NCBI GenBank assembly: GCA_963693285.1
Contig: OY848924.1
Coordinates: 5,101,214 to 5,165,213 of the forward strand
Source: Xestospongia muta
Taxonomy: Eukaryota; Porifera; Demospongiae; Haplosclerida; Petrosiidae
Reading direction: 5' to 3'
DNA: 64,000 bases
Shown: in pieces, positions 1 to 12,740 of the stretch
Position numbering within the stretch: the stretch's first letter is position 1
Layout: the number at the start of each line of letters is the position of its first letter
Made by a program: the position numbers and the translations under genes
Notes under the pieces: model-generated
The model's input: only the letters and a program-made list of their open reading frames with translations
Told to the model about the DNA's origin: nothing
Databases searched by the model: none

Positions 1-3000
1 ATAAACTTACTAAACTCTTTAGATCAGCTTATTTAACCAGTTTTCACAGTTAATTTCTAATTTTTTTTAACTTTCAAAAAGCTCTAAACTCTTTATTTTA
101 GAGTTTTAACCTATTTAGACTACTTTATTAGTATATTAAGACAGATAAACTTACTAAAATCTTTAGATCAGCTTATTTAACCAGTTTTCACAGTTAATTT
201 CTAATCTTTTTTAACTTTCAAAAAGGTCTAAACACTTTATTTTAGAGTTTTAACCTATTTAGACTACTTTATTAGTATATTTAAGAAAGATAAACTTACT
301 AAACTCTTTAGATCAGCTTATTTAACCAGTTTTCACAGTTAATTTCTAATCTTTTTTAACTTTCAAAAAGCTCTAAACTCTTTATTTTAGAGTTTTAACC
401 TATTTAGACTACTTTATTAGTATATTTAAGACAGATAAACTTACTAAACTCTTTAGATCAGCTTATTTAACCAGTTTTCACACTTAATTTCTAATCTTTT
501 TTAACTTTCAAAAAGCTCTAAACTCTTTATTTTAGAGTTTTAACCTATTTAGACTACTTTATTAGTATATTTAAGACAGATAAACTTACTAAACTCTTTA
601 GATCAGCTTATTTAACCAGTTTTCACAGTTAATTTCTAATCTTTTTTAACTTTCAAAAAGCTCTAAACTCTTTATTTTAGAGTTTTAACCTATTTAGACT
701 ACTTTATTAGTATATTTAAGACAGATAAACTTACTAAACTCTTTAGATCAGCTTATTTAACCAGTTTTCACACTTAATTTCTAATCTTTTTTAACTTTCA
801 AAAAGCTCTAAACTCTTTATTTTAGAGTTTTAACCTATTTAGACTACTTTATTAGTATATTTAAGACAGATAAACTTACTAAACTCTTTAGATCAGCTTA
901 TTTAACCAGTTTTCACAGTTAATTTCTAATCTTTTTTAACTTTCAAAAAGCTCTAAACTCTTTATTTTAGAGTTTTAACCTATTTAGACTACTTTATTAG
1001 TATATTTAAGACAGATAAACTTACTAAACTCTTTAGATCAGCTTATTTAACCAGTTTTCACAGTTAATTTCTAATCTTTTTTAACTTTCAAAAAGCTCTA
1101 AACTCTTTATTTTAGAGTTTTAACCTATTTAGACTACTTTATTAGTATATTTAAGACAGATAAACTTACTAAACTCTTTAGATCAGCTTATTTAACCAGT
1201 TTTCACAGTTAATTTCTAATCTTTTTTAACTTTCAAAAAGCTCTAAACTCTTAATTTTAGAGTTTAACCTATTTAGACTACTTTATTAGTATATTTAAGA
1301 CAGATAAACTTACTAAACTCTTTAGATCAGCTTATTTAACCAGTTTTCATAGTTAAAAATCTAATCTTTTTTAACTTTCAAAAAGCTGCAAACTCTTTAT
1401 TTTAGAGTTTTAACCTATTTAGACTACTTTATTAGTATATTTAAGACAGATAAACTTACTAAACTCTTTAGGTCAGCTTATTTAACCAGTTTTCACAGTT
1501 AATTTCTAATCTTTTTTAACTTTCAAAAAGCTCTAAACTCTTTATTTTAGAGTTTTAACCTATTTACACTACTTTATTAATATATTTAAGACAGATAAAC
1601 TTACTAAACTCTTTAGATCAGCTTATTTAACCAGTTTTCACAGTTAATTTCTAATCTTTTCTACTTTCAAAAAGCTCTAAACACTATATTTTGGTCTTTT
1701 AACTATTTAGAATACTTTATTAGTATATTTAAGACAGATAAACTTACTAAACTCTTTAGATCAGCTTATTTAACCAGTTTTCACAGTTAATTTCTAATCT
1801 TTTTTAACTTTCAAAAAGCTCTAAACTCTTTATTTTAGAGTTTAACCTATTTAGACTACTTTATTAGTATATTTAAGACAGATAAACTTACTAAACTCTT
1901 TAGATCAGCTTATTTAACCAGTTTCACATTTAAAATCTAATCTTTTTTTACTTTCAAAAAGCTCTAAACTCTTTATTTTAGAGTTTTAACCTATTTAGAC
2001 TACTTTATTAGTATATTTAAGACAGATAAACTTACTAAACTCTTTAGATCAGCTTATTTAACCAGTTTCCACAGTTAATTTCTAATCGTTTTAACTTTCA
2101 AAAAGGTCTAAACACTTTATTTTAGAGTTTTAACCTATTCAGACTAGTTTATTAGTATATTTAAGACAATAGCCTTACTAAACTCTTTAGATCAGCTTAT
2201 TTAACCAGTTTTCACACTTAATTTTAAATCTGTTTTAACTTTCAACAACCTCTAAACTCTTTATTTTAGAGTTTTAACCAATTTAGACTACTTTATTAGT
2301 ATATTTAAGACAGATAAACTTACTAAACTCTTTAGATCAGCTTATTTAACCAGTTTTCACAGTTAATTTCTAATCTTTTTTAACTTTCAAAAAGCTCTAA
2401 ACTCTTTATTTTAGAGTTTTAACCTATTTAGACTACTTTATTAGTATATTTAAGACAGATAAACTTACTAAACTCTTTAGGTCAGCTTATTTAACCAGTT
2501 TTCACACATAATTTCTAATCTTTTTTAACTTTCAAAAAGCTCTAAACTCTTTATTTTAGAGTTTTAACCTATTTACACTACTTTATTAGTATATTTAAGA
2601 CAGATAAACTTACTAAACTCTTTAGATCAGCTTATTTAACCAGTTTTCACAGTTAATTTCTAATCTTTTTTAACTTTAAAAAAGCTGTAAACTATTTATT
2701 TTAGTCTTTTAACCAATTTAGACTACTTTATTAGTATATTTAAGATAGATAAACTTAGTAAACTCTTAAGATCAGCTTATTTAACCAGTTTTCACAGTTA
2801 ATTTCTAATCTTTTTTAACTTTCAAAAAGCTCTAAACACTTTATTTTAGAGTTTTAACCTATTTAGACTACTTTATTAGTATATTTAAGACAGATAAACT
2901 TACTAAACTCTGTAGATCAGCTTATTTAAACAGTTTTCACAATTAAATTCTAATCTTTTTTTACTTTAAAAAAGCTCTAAACTCTTTATTTTAGAGTTTT

Positions 3001-6000
3001 AACCTATTTAGACTACTTTATTAGTATATTTAAAACAAATAAACTTACTAAACTCTTTAGATCAGCTTATTTAACCAGTTTTCACAGTTAATTTCTAATC
3101 TTTTTTAACTTTCAAAAGGCTCTAAACTCTTTATTTTAGAGTTTTAACCTATTTAGACTACTTTATTAGTTTATTTAAGACAGATAAACTTACTAAACTC
3201 TTTAGATCAGCTTATTTAACCAGTTTTCACAGTTAGTTTCTAATCTTTTTTAACTTTCAAAAAGCTCTAAACTCTTTATTTTAGTCTTTTAACCTATTTA
3301 GACTACTTTATTAGTATATGTAAGACAGATAAACTTACTAAACTCTTTAGATCAGCTTATTTAGCCAGTTTTCACAGTTAATTTCTAGTCTTTTTTAACT
3401 TTCAAAAAGCTCTAAACACTTTATTTTAGTCTTTTAACCTATTTAGACTACTTTGTTAGTATATTTAAGACAGATAATCTTACTAAACTCTTTAGATCAG
3501 CTTATTTAACCAGTTTTCACAGTTAATTTCTAATCTTTTTTAACTTTCCAAAAGCTCTAAACTCTTTATTTTAGAGTTTTAACCTATTTAGACTACTTTA
3601 TTAGTATATTTAAACATATAAACTGACTAAACTCTTTAGATCAGCTTATTTAACCAGTTTTCACAGTTAATTTCTAATCTTTTTTAACTTTCAAAAAGCT
3701 CTAAACTCTTTATTTTTGAGTTTTAACCTATTTAGACTTCTTTATTAGTATATTTAAAAGAGATAAACTTACTAAACTCTTTAGATCAGCTTATTTAACC
3801 AGTTTTCACAGTTAATTTCTAATCTTTTTTAACTTTCAAAAAGCTCTAAACTCTTTATTTAAGTCTTTTAACCTATATAGACTACTTTATTAGTATATGT
3901 AAGACAGATAAACTTACTAAACTCTTTAGATCAGCTTATTTAACCAGTTTTCACAGTTAATTTCTAATCTTTTTTAACTTTCAAAAAGCTCTAAAATCTT
4001 TATTTTAGAGTTTTAACCTATTTAGACTACTTTATTAGTATATTTAAGACAGAAAAACTTACTAAACTCTTTAGATCGGCTTATTTAACCACTTTTCACA
4101 GTTAATTTCTAATCTTTTTTAACTTTTAAAAAGCGCTAAACAAGTTATTTTAGTCTTTTAACCTATTTAGACTACTTTATTAGTATATTTAAGACAGATA
4201 AACTTACTAAACTCTTTAGATCAGCTTATTTAACCAGTTTTCACAGTTAATTTCTAATCTTTTTTAACTTTCAAAAAGCTCTAAACACTTTATTTTGTCT
4301 TTTAACCTATTTACACTACTTTATTAGTATACTTAAGACAGATAAACCAACTAAACGCTTTAGATCAGCTTATTTAACCAGTTTTCACAGTTAATTTCTA
4401 ATCTTTTTTAACTTTCAAAAACATCTAAATTCTTTATTTTAGAGTTATAACCTATTTAGTCTACTTTATTAGTATATTTAAGACAGATAAACTTAGTAAA
4501 CTCTTTAGATCAGCTTATTTAACCAGTTTTCACAGTTAATTTCTAATCTTTTTAACTTTCAAAAAGCTCTAAACACTTTATTTTAGTCTTTTAACCTATT
4601 TTGACTACTTTCCTAGTATATTTAAAACAGATAAACTTACTAAACTCTTTAGTTCAGCCTATTTAACCACTTTTCACAGTAAATTTCTAATCTTTTTTAA
4701 ATTTCAAAAAGCTCTGAACACTTTATTTTAGTCTTTTAACCTATTTAGACTACTTTATTAGTATATTTAAGACAGATAAACTTACTAAAGTCTTTAGATC
4801 AGCTTATTTAAACAGTTTTCACAGTTAATTTCTAATCTTTTTTAACTTTCAAAAAACTCTAAACAAGTTATTTTAGTCTTTTAGCCTATTTAGACTACTT
4901 TATTAGTATATTTAAGACTGATAAACTTACTAAACTCTTTAGATCAGCTTATTTAACCAGTTTTCACAGTTAATTTCTAATCTTTTTTAACTTTCAAAAA
5001 GCTCTAAACACTTTATTTTGTCTTTTAACCTATTTACACTACTTTATTAGTATATTTAAGACAGATACACTTACTAAACGCTTTAGATCAGCTTATTTAA
5101 CCAGATTTCACAGTTAATTTCTAATCTTTTTTAACTTTCAAAAACCTCTAAACTCTTTATTTTAGAGTTATAACCTATTTAGACTACTTTATTAGTATAT
5201 TTAAGACAGATAAACTTACTAAACTCTTTAGATCAGCTTATTTAACCAGTTTTCACAGTTAATTTCTAATCTTTTTTAACTTTCAAAAAGCCCTAAACAC
5301 TTTATTTTAGTCTTTTAACCTATTTAGACTACTTTATTAGTATATTTAAGACAGATAAACTTACTAAACTCTTTAGATCAGCTTATTTAACCAGTTTTCT
5401 GAGTTAATTTCTAATCTTTTTTAACTTTCAAAAAGCTCTAAACTGTTTATTTAATTCTTTTAACCTATTTAGACTACTTTATTAGTATATTTAAACAGAT
5501 AAACTTACTAAATTCTTTAGATTAGCTTATTTAACCAGTTTTCACAGTTAATTTCTAATATTTTTTTAACTTTCAAAAACCTCTAAACACTTTATTTTAG
5601 AGTTTTAACCTATTTAGACTACTTTATTAGTATATTTAAGACAGATAAACTTACTAAACTCTTTAGATCAGCTTATTTAACCAGTTTTCACACTTAATTT
5701 CTAATCTTTTTTAACTTTCAAAAAGCTCTAAACTCTTTATTTTAGAGTTATAATCTATTTGGACTACTTTATTAGTATATTTAAGACAGATAAACTTACT
5801 AAACTCTTTAGATCAGCTTATTTAACCAGTTTTCACAGTTAATTTCTAATCTTTTTTAACTTTCAAAATGCTCTAAACTCTTCACTTTAGAGTTTTAACC
5901 TATTTAGACTGCTTAATTACTATGTTTAAGACAGATAAACTTACTAAACTCTTTAGATCAGCTTATTTAACCAGTTTTCACAGTTAATTTCTAATCCTTT

Positions 6001-9000
6001 TAACTTTCAAAACACTCTAAACTCTTTATTTTAGAGTTTTAACCTATTTAGATACTTTATTAGTATATTTAAGAGAGATAAACTTACTAAACTCTTTAGA
6101 TCAGCTTATTTAACCAGTTTTCACAGTTAATTTCTAATCTGTTTTAACTTTCAAAAAGCTCTAAACTCTTTATTTTAGAGTTTTAACCTATTTAGACTAC
6201 TTTATTAGTATATTTAAAACATATAAACTTACTAAACTCTTTAGATCAGCTTATTTAACCAGTTTTCACAGTTAATTTCTAATCTTTTTTATCTTTCAAA
6301 AAGCTCTAAACTCATTATTTTAGAGTTTTAACCTATTTAGACTACTTTATTAGTATATTTAAGACAGATAAACTTACTAAACTCTTTAGATCAGCTTATT
6401 TAACCAGTTTTCACAGTTAATTTCTAATCTTTTTTTAACTTTCAAAAGCTATAAACTCTTTATTTTATAGTTTTAACCTATTTAGACTACTTTATTAGTA
6501 TATTTAAGACAGATAAACTTAATAAACTCTTTAGATCAGCTTATTTAACCAGTTTTCACAGTTAATTTGTAAACTTTTTTAACTTTCAAAAAGCTGTAAA
6601 CTATTTATTTTAGTGTTTTAACCTATTTAGACTACTTTATTAGTATATTAAAAACAGACAAACTTACTAAACTCTTTAGATCAGCTTATTTAACCAGTTT
6701 TCACAGTTAATTTCTAATCTTTTTTAACTTTCAAAAAGCTCTAAACACTTTATTTTAGAGTTTTAACCTATTTAGACTACTTTATTAGTATATTTAAGAC
6801 AGATAAACTTACTAAACTCTGTAGATCATCTTATTTAAACAGTTTTCACAGTTAAATTCTAATCTTTTTTAACTTTCAAAAACTTCTAAACTCTTTATTT
6901 TAGAGTTTTAACCTATTTAGACTACTTTATTAGTATATTTAAGACAGATAAACTTACTAAACTCTTTAGATCAGCTTATTTAACCAGTTTTTACAGTTAA
7001 TTTCTAATCTTTTTTAACTTTCAAAAATCTCTCAACTCTTTATTTTAGAGTTTTAACCTATTTAGACTACTTTATTAGTATATTTAAGACAGATAAACTT
7101 ACTAAACTCTTTAGATCAGCTTATTTAACCAGTTTTCACAGTTAATTTCTAATCTTTTTTAACTTTCAGAGAGCTCTAAACTCTTTATTTTAGAGTTTTA
7201 ACCTATTTAGACTACTTTATTAGTGTATTTAAGACAGATAAACTTACTAAACTCTTTAGATCAGCTTATTTAACCAGTTTTCATAGTTAATTTCTAATCT
7301 TTTTTAACTTTCAAAAAGCTCTAAACTCTTTATTTTAGAGTTTTAACCTATTTAGACTACTTTATTAGTATATTTAAGAGAGATAAACTTACTAAACTCT
7401 TAAGATCAGCTTATTTAACCAGTTTTCACAGTTAATTTCTAATCTTTTTTAACTTTCAAAAAGCTCTAAACTCTTTATTTTAGAGTTTTAGCCTATTTAG
7501 ACTACTTTATTAGTATATTTAAGACAGATAAACTTACTAAACTGTTTAGATCAGCTTATTTAACCAGTTTTCACAGTTAATTTCTAATCTTTTTTAACTT
7601 TCAAAAGCTCTAAACTCTTTATTTTAGAGTTTTAACCTATTTAGACTACTTTATTAGTATACTTAAGACAGATAAACTTACTAAACTCTTTAGATCAGCT
7701 TATTTAACCAGTTTTCACAGTTAATTTCTAAACTTTTTTAACTTTCCAAAAGCTGTAAACTATTTATTTTAGTGTTTTAACCTATTTAGACTACTTTATT
7801 ACTATATTTAAAACAGACAAACTTACTAAACTCTTTAGATCAGCTTATTTAACCAGTTTTCACAGTTAATTTCTAATCTTTTTTAACTTTCAAAAAGCTC
7901 TAAACACTTTATTTTAGAGTTTTAACCTATTTAGACTACTTTATTAGTATATTTAAGACAGATAAACTTACTAAACTCTGTAGATCAGCTTATTTAAACA
8001 GTTTTCACAGTTAAATTCTAATCTTTTTTAACTTTCAAAAACTTCTAAACTCTTTATTTTAGAGTTTTAACCTATTTAGACTACTTTATTAGTATATTTA
8101 AGACAGATAAGCTTACTAAACTCTTTAGATCAGCTTATTTAACCAGTTATCACAGTTAATTTCTAATCTTTTTTAACTTTCAAAAAGCACTAAACTCTTT
8201 ATTTTAGAGTTTTAACCTATTTAGACTACTTTATTAGTATATTTAAGACAGATAAACTTACTAAACTCTTTAGATCAGCTTATTTAACCAGTTTTCACAG
8301 TTAATTTCTAATCTTTTTTAACTTTCAAAAAGCTCTAAACACTTTATTTTAGTCTTTTAACCTATTTAGACTACTTTATTAGTATATTTAAGACAGATAA
8401 ACTTACTAAACTCTTTAGTTCAGCTTATTTAATCAGTTTTCACAGGTAATTTCTAATCTTTTTTAACTTTCAAAAAGCTCTAAACACTTTATTTTAGTCT
8501 TTTAACCTATTTAGACTACTTTATTAGTATATTTAAGACAGATAAACTTACTAAACTCTTTAGTTCAGCTTATTTAACAAATTTTCGCAGTTAATTTCTA
8601 ATCTCTTTAACTTTCAAAAAGCTCTAAACACTTTATTTTAGAGTTTTAACCTATTTAGACTACTTTATTAGTATATTTAAGACAGATAAACTTACTAAAC
8701 TCTTTAGATCAGCTTATTTAAACAGTTTTCACAGTTAATTTCTAATCTTTTTTAACTTTCAAAAGTTCTAAACACATTATTTTAGAGTTTTAACCTATTT
8801 AGACTACTTTATTAGTATATTTAAGACAGATAAAAATACTAAACTCTTTAGATCAGCTTATTTAACCAGTTTTCACAGTTAATTTCTAATCTTTTTTAAC
8901 TTTCAAAAACCTGTAAACTCTTTATTTTAGAGTTTTAACCTATTTAGACTACTTTATTAGTATATTTAAGACAGATAAACTTACTAAATTCTTTAGATTA

Positions 9001-9429
9001 GCTTATTTAACCAGTTTTCACAGTTAATTTCTAATCTTTTTTAACTTTCAAAAAGCTCTAAACACTTTATTTTAGTCATTTAACCTATTTAGACTATTTT
9101 AATAGTATATTTAAGACAGATAAACTTACTAAACTCTTTAGATGAGCTTATTTAACCAGTTTTCACAGTTAATTTCTAATCTTTTTTAACTTTCAAAAAG
9201 CTCTAAACTCTTTATTTTAGAGTTATAACCTATTTAGACTACTTTATTAGTATATTTAAGACAGATAAACTCAGTAAACTCTTTAGATCAGCTTTTTTAA
9301 CAAGTTTTCTCAGTTATTTTCTAATCTTTTTTAACTTTCAAAAAGCTCTAAATTCTTTATTTTAGAGTTTTAACCTATTTAGACTACTTTATTAGTATAT
9401 TTAAGACAGATAAACTTACTAAACTCTTT

Positions 9430-12400
9430 AGATCAGCTTATTTAACTACGTTTCACAGTTAATTTCTAAACTTTTTTAACTTTCAAAAAGCTCTAAACTC
9501 AAATTTTAGAATTATAACCTATTTAGACTACTTTATTAGTACATTTAAGATAGATAAACTTACTAAACTCTTTAGATCAGCTTATTTAACCAGTTTTCAC
9601 AGTTAATTTCTAATCTTTTTTAACTTTCAAAAAGCTCTAAACTCTTTATTTTAGAGTTTTAACCTATTTTGACTACTTTATTAATATATTTAAGACAGAT
9701 AAACTTACTAAACTCTATAGATCAGCTTATTTAACCAGTTTTCACTGTTAATTTCTAATCTTTTTTAACTTTCAAAAAGCTCTAAACACTTTATTTTAGA
9801 GTTTTAACCTATTTAAACTACTTTAATAGTATATTTAAGACAGATAAACTTACTAAACTCTTTAGATCAGCTTATTTAACCAGTTTTCACAGTTAATTCT
9901 AATCTTTTTTAATTTTCAAAAAGCTCTAAACAGTTTATTTTAGAGTTTTAACCTATTTAGACTACTTTATTAGTAAATTTAATACAGATAAACTTACTAA
10001 ACTCTTTAGATCAGCTTATTTAACCACTTTTCAGAGTTAATTTCTAATCTTCTTTAACCTTTATAAAGCTCTAAACACATTATTTTAGTCTTTTAACCTA
10101 TTTAGACTACTTTATTAGTATATTTAAGACAGATAAACTTACTAAACTCTTTAGATCAGCTTATTTAACCACTTTTCACAGTTAATTTCTAATCTTTTTT
10201 AACTTTCAAAAAGCTGTAAACAGGTTATTTTAGTCTTTTAACCTATTTAGACTACTTTATTAATATATTAAAGACAGATAAACTTACTAAACTCTTTAGA
10301 TCAGCTTATTTAACCAGTTTTCACAGTTAATTTCTAATGTTTTTTAACTTTCAAAAAGCTCTAAACACTTTATTTTAGTCTTTTAACCTATTTAGACTAC
10401 TTTATTAGTATATTTAAGACAGATAAACTTACTAAACGCTTTAGATCAGCTTATTTAACCAGTTTTCACAGTTAATTTCTAATCTTTTTTAACTTTCAAA
10501 AACCTCTAAACTCTTTATTTTAGAGTTATAACCTATTTAGACTACTTTATTAGTATATTTAAGACAGATAAAATTACTAAACTCTTTAGATCAGCTTATT
10601 TAACCAGTTTTCACAGTTATTTTCTAATCTTTTTTAACTTTCAAAAGCTCTAAACTCTTTATTTTAGAGTTTTAACCTATTTAGACTACTTTATTAGTAT
10701 ATTTAAGAGAGATAAACTTCTAATCTCTTTAACGAGCTTATTTAACCAGTTTTCACAGTTAATTTCTAATCTTTTTTAACTTTCAAAAAGCTCTAAACTC
10801 TTTATTTTAGAGTTTTAACCTATTTAGACTCGTTTATTAGTATATTTAAGATAGATAAACTTACTAACCTCTTAGAACAGCTTATTTAACCAGTTTTCAC
10901 AGTTAATTTCAAACCATTTTTAACTTTCAAAAAGCTCTAAACACTTTATTTTAGAGTTTTAACCTATTTAGACTACTTTATTAGTATATTTAAGAGAGAT
11001 AAACTTACTAAACTCTTTAGATCAGCTTATTTAACCAGTTTTCACAGTTAATTTCTAGTCTTTTAAAACTTAAAAAAAGCTCCAAACACTTCATTTTAGA
11101 GTTTTAACCTATTTAGACTACTTTATTAGTATATTTAAGAGTGACTAACTTACTGAACTCTTTAGATAAGCTTATTTGACCAGTTTTCACAGTTAATTTC
11201 TAATTTTTTTAACTTATAAAAAGCTCTGAACACTTTATTTTAGTCTTTTAATCTATTTTGACTCCTTTACTAGTGTATTTAAGACAGAGAAACTTACGAA
11301 ACTCTTTAGATCAGCTTATTTAACCAGTTTTCACAGTTAATTTCTAATCTTTTTTAACTTTCAAAAAGCTCTAAACAGTTTATTTCAGTCTTTAACCTCT
11401 TTAGACTACTGTATTAGTGTATTTAAGACAGATAAACTTACTAAACTCTTTAGATCAGCTTATTTAACCAGTTTTCACAGTTAATTTCTAATCTTTTTTA
11501 ACTTTCAAAAAGCTTGAAACTCTTTATTTTAGAATTTTAACCTATTTAGACTACTTTATTAGTATATTTAAGACAGATAAACTTACTAAACTCTTTAGAT
11601 AAGCTTATTTAACCAGTTTTCACAGTTAATTTCAAATTTTTTTTACTTACAAAAAGCTCAAAAGACTTTAATTTACTCTTTTAACCCACTTTGACTACTT
11701 TACTAGTATATTTAAGACAGAAAAACTTACTAAACTCTTTAGATCAGCTTATTTAACCAGTTTTCACAGTTAATTTCTAATCTTTTTTAACTTTCAAAAA
11801 GCTCCAAACACTTTATTTTACTCTTTTAACCTCTTTAGACTACTTTATTAGTATATTTAAGAGAGATAAACTTAATAAACTCTTTAGATCAGCTTATTTA
11901 ACCCGTTTTCACAGTTAATTTCTAATCTTTTTTAACTTTCAAAAAGCTCTTAACTCTTTATTTTAGAGTTTTAACCTATTTAGACTACTTTATTAGTATA
12001 TTTAAGACAGATAAACTTACTAAACTCTTTAGATCAGCTTATTTAACCAGTTTTCACACTTAACATCTAATCTTTTTTAACTTTCACAAAGCTCTATACT
12101 CTTTTTTTTGCGTTTTAACCTATTTAGACTACTTTATTAGTATATTTAAGACAGATAAACTTACTAAACCTTTAGATCATCTTATTTCACCAGTTTTCAC
12201 AGTTAATTTCTAATCTTTTTTAACTTTCAAAAAGCTCTAAACTCTGTATTATGGAGTTTTAACCTATTTAGACTACTTTATTAGTATATTTAAGAGAGAT
12301 AATCTTCTAATCTCTTTAATGAGCTTATTTAACCAGTTTTCACAGTTAATTTCTAATCTTTTTTAACTTTCAAAAAGGTCTAAACTCTTTATTTTAGAGT

Positions 12401-12740
12401 TTTAACCTATTTAGACTAGTTTATTAGTATATTTAAGATAGATAAACTTAATAACCTCTTAGCACAGCTTATTTAACCAGTTTTCACAGTTAATTTCTAT
12501 CCATTTTTAACTTTCAAAAAGCTCTAAACACTTTATTTTGGAGTTTTAACCTATTTAGACTACTTTATTAGTATATTTAAGACAGATAAACTTACTAAAC
12601 TCTTTAGATCAGCTTATTTAACCAGTTTTCACAGTTAATTTCTAATCTTTTAAAACTTAAAAAATGCTCTAAACACTTTATTTTAGAGTTTTAACCTATT
12701 TAGACTACTTTATTAGTATATTTAAGACAGATAAACTTAC
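9430..12740 (+). repeat. Nested 3.3-kb higher-order repeat, first copy
   Basis: The marker TTTAACTACG at 9,441 recurs at 12,762 (3,321 bp on). Markers further right recur at a larger spacing: GATAAACTTC at 10,711 and 14,466 (3,755 bp) and ACCCGTTTTC at 11,901 and 15,657 (3,756 bp). The spacing change of about 434 bp equals three monomers present only in the right copy. The block is carried into the second 14.75-kb copy at about 24,180-27,490. Confidence 0.85.
10700..12720 (+). repeat. Third-level repeat with a 1,587-bp period (11 monomers)
   Basis: ATAGATAAAC with a following AACCTCTTAG variant occurs at 10,851 and 12,438. TTTTAAAACT occurs at 11,061 and 12,648. Both spacings are 1,587 bp. 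The same arrangement appears in the other copies of the larger repeats. Monomer variants marked by GAGTGACTAACTTACTGAAC (about 11,140, 14,890, 29,640) and close relatives at 16,625 and 31,377 show that related 11-12-monomer cassettes continue across the region. Confidence 0.7.
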
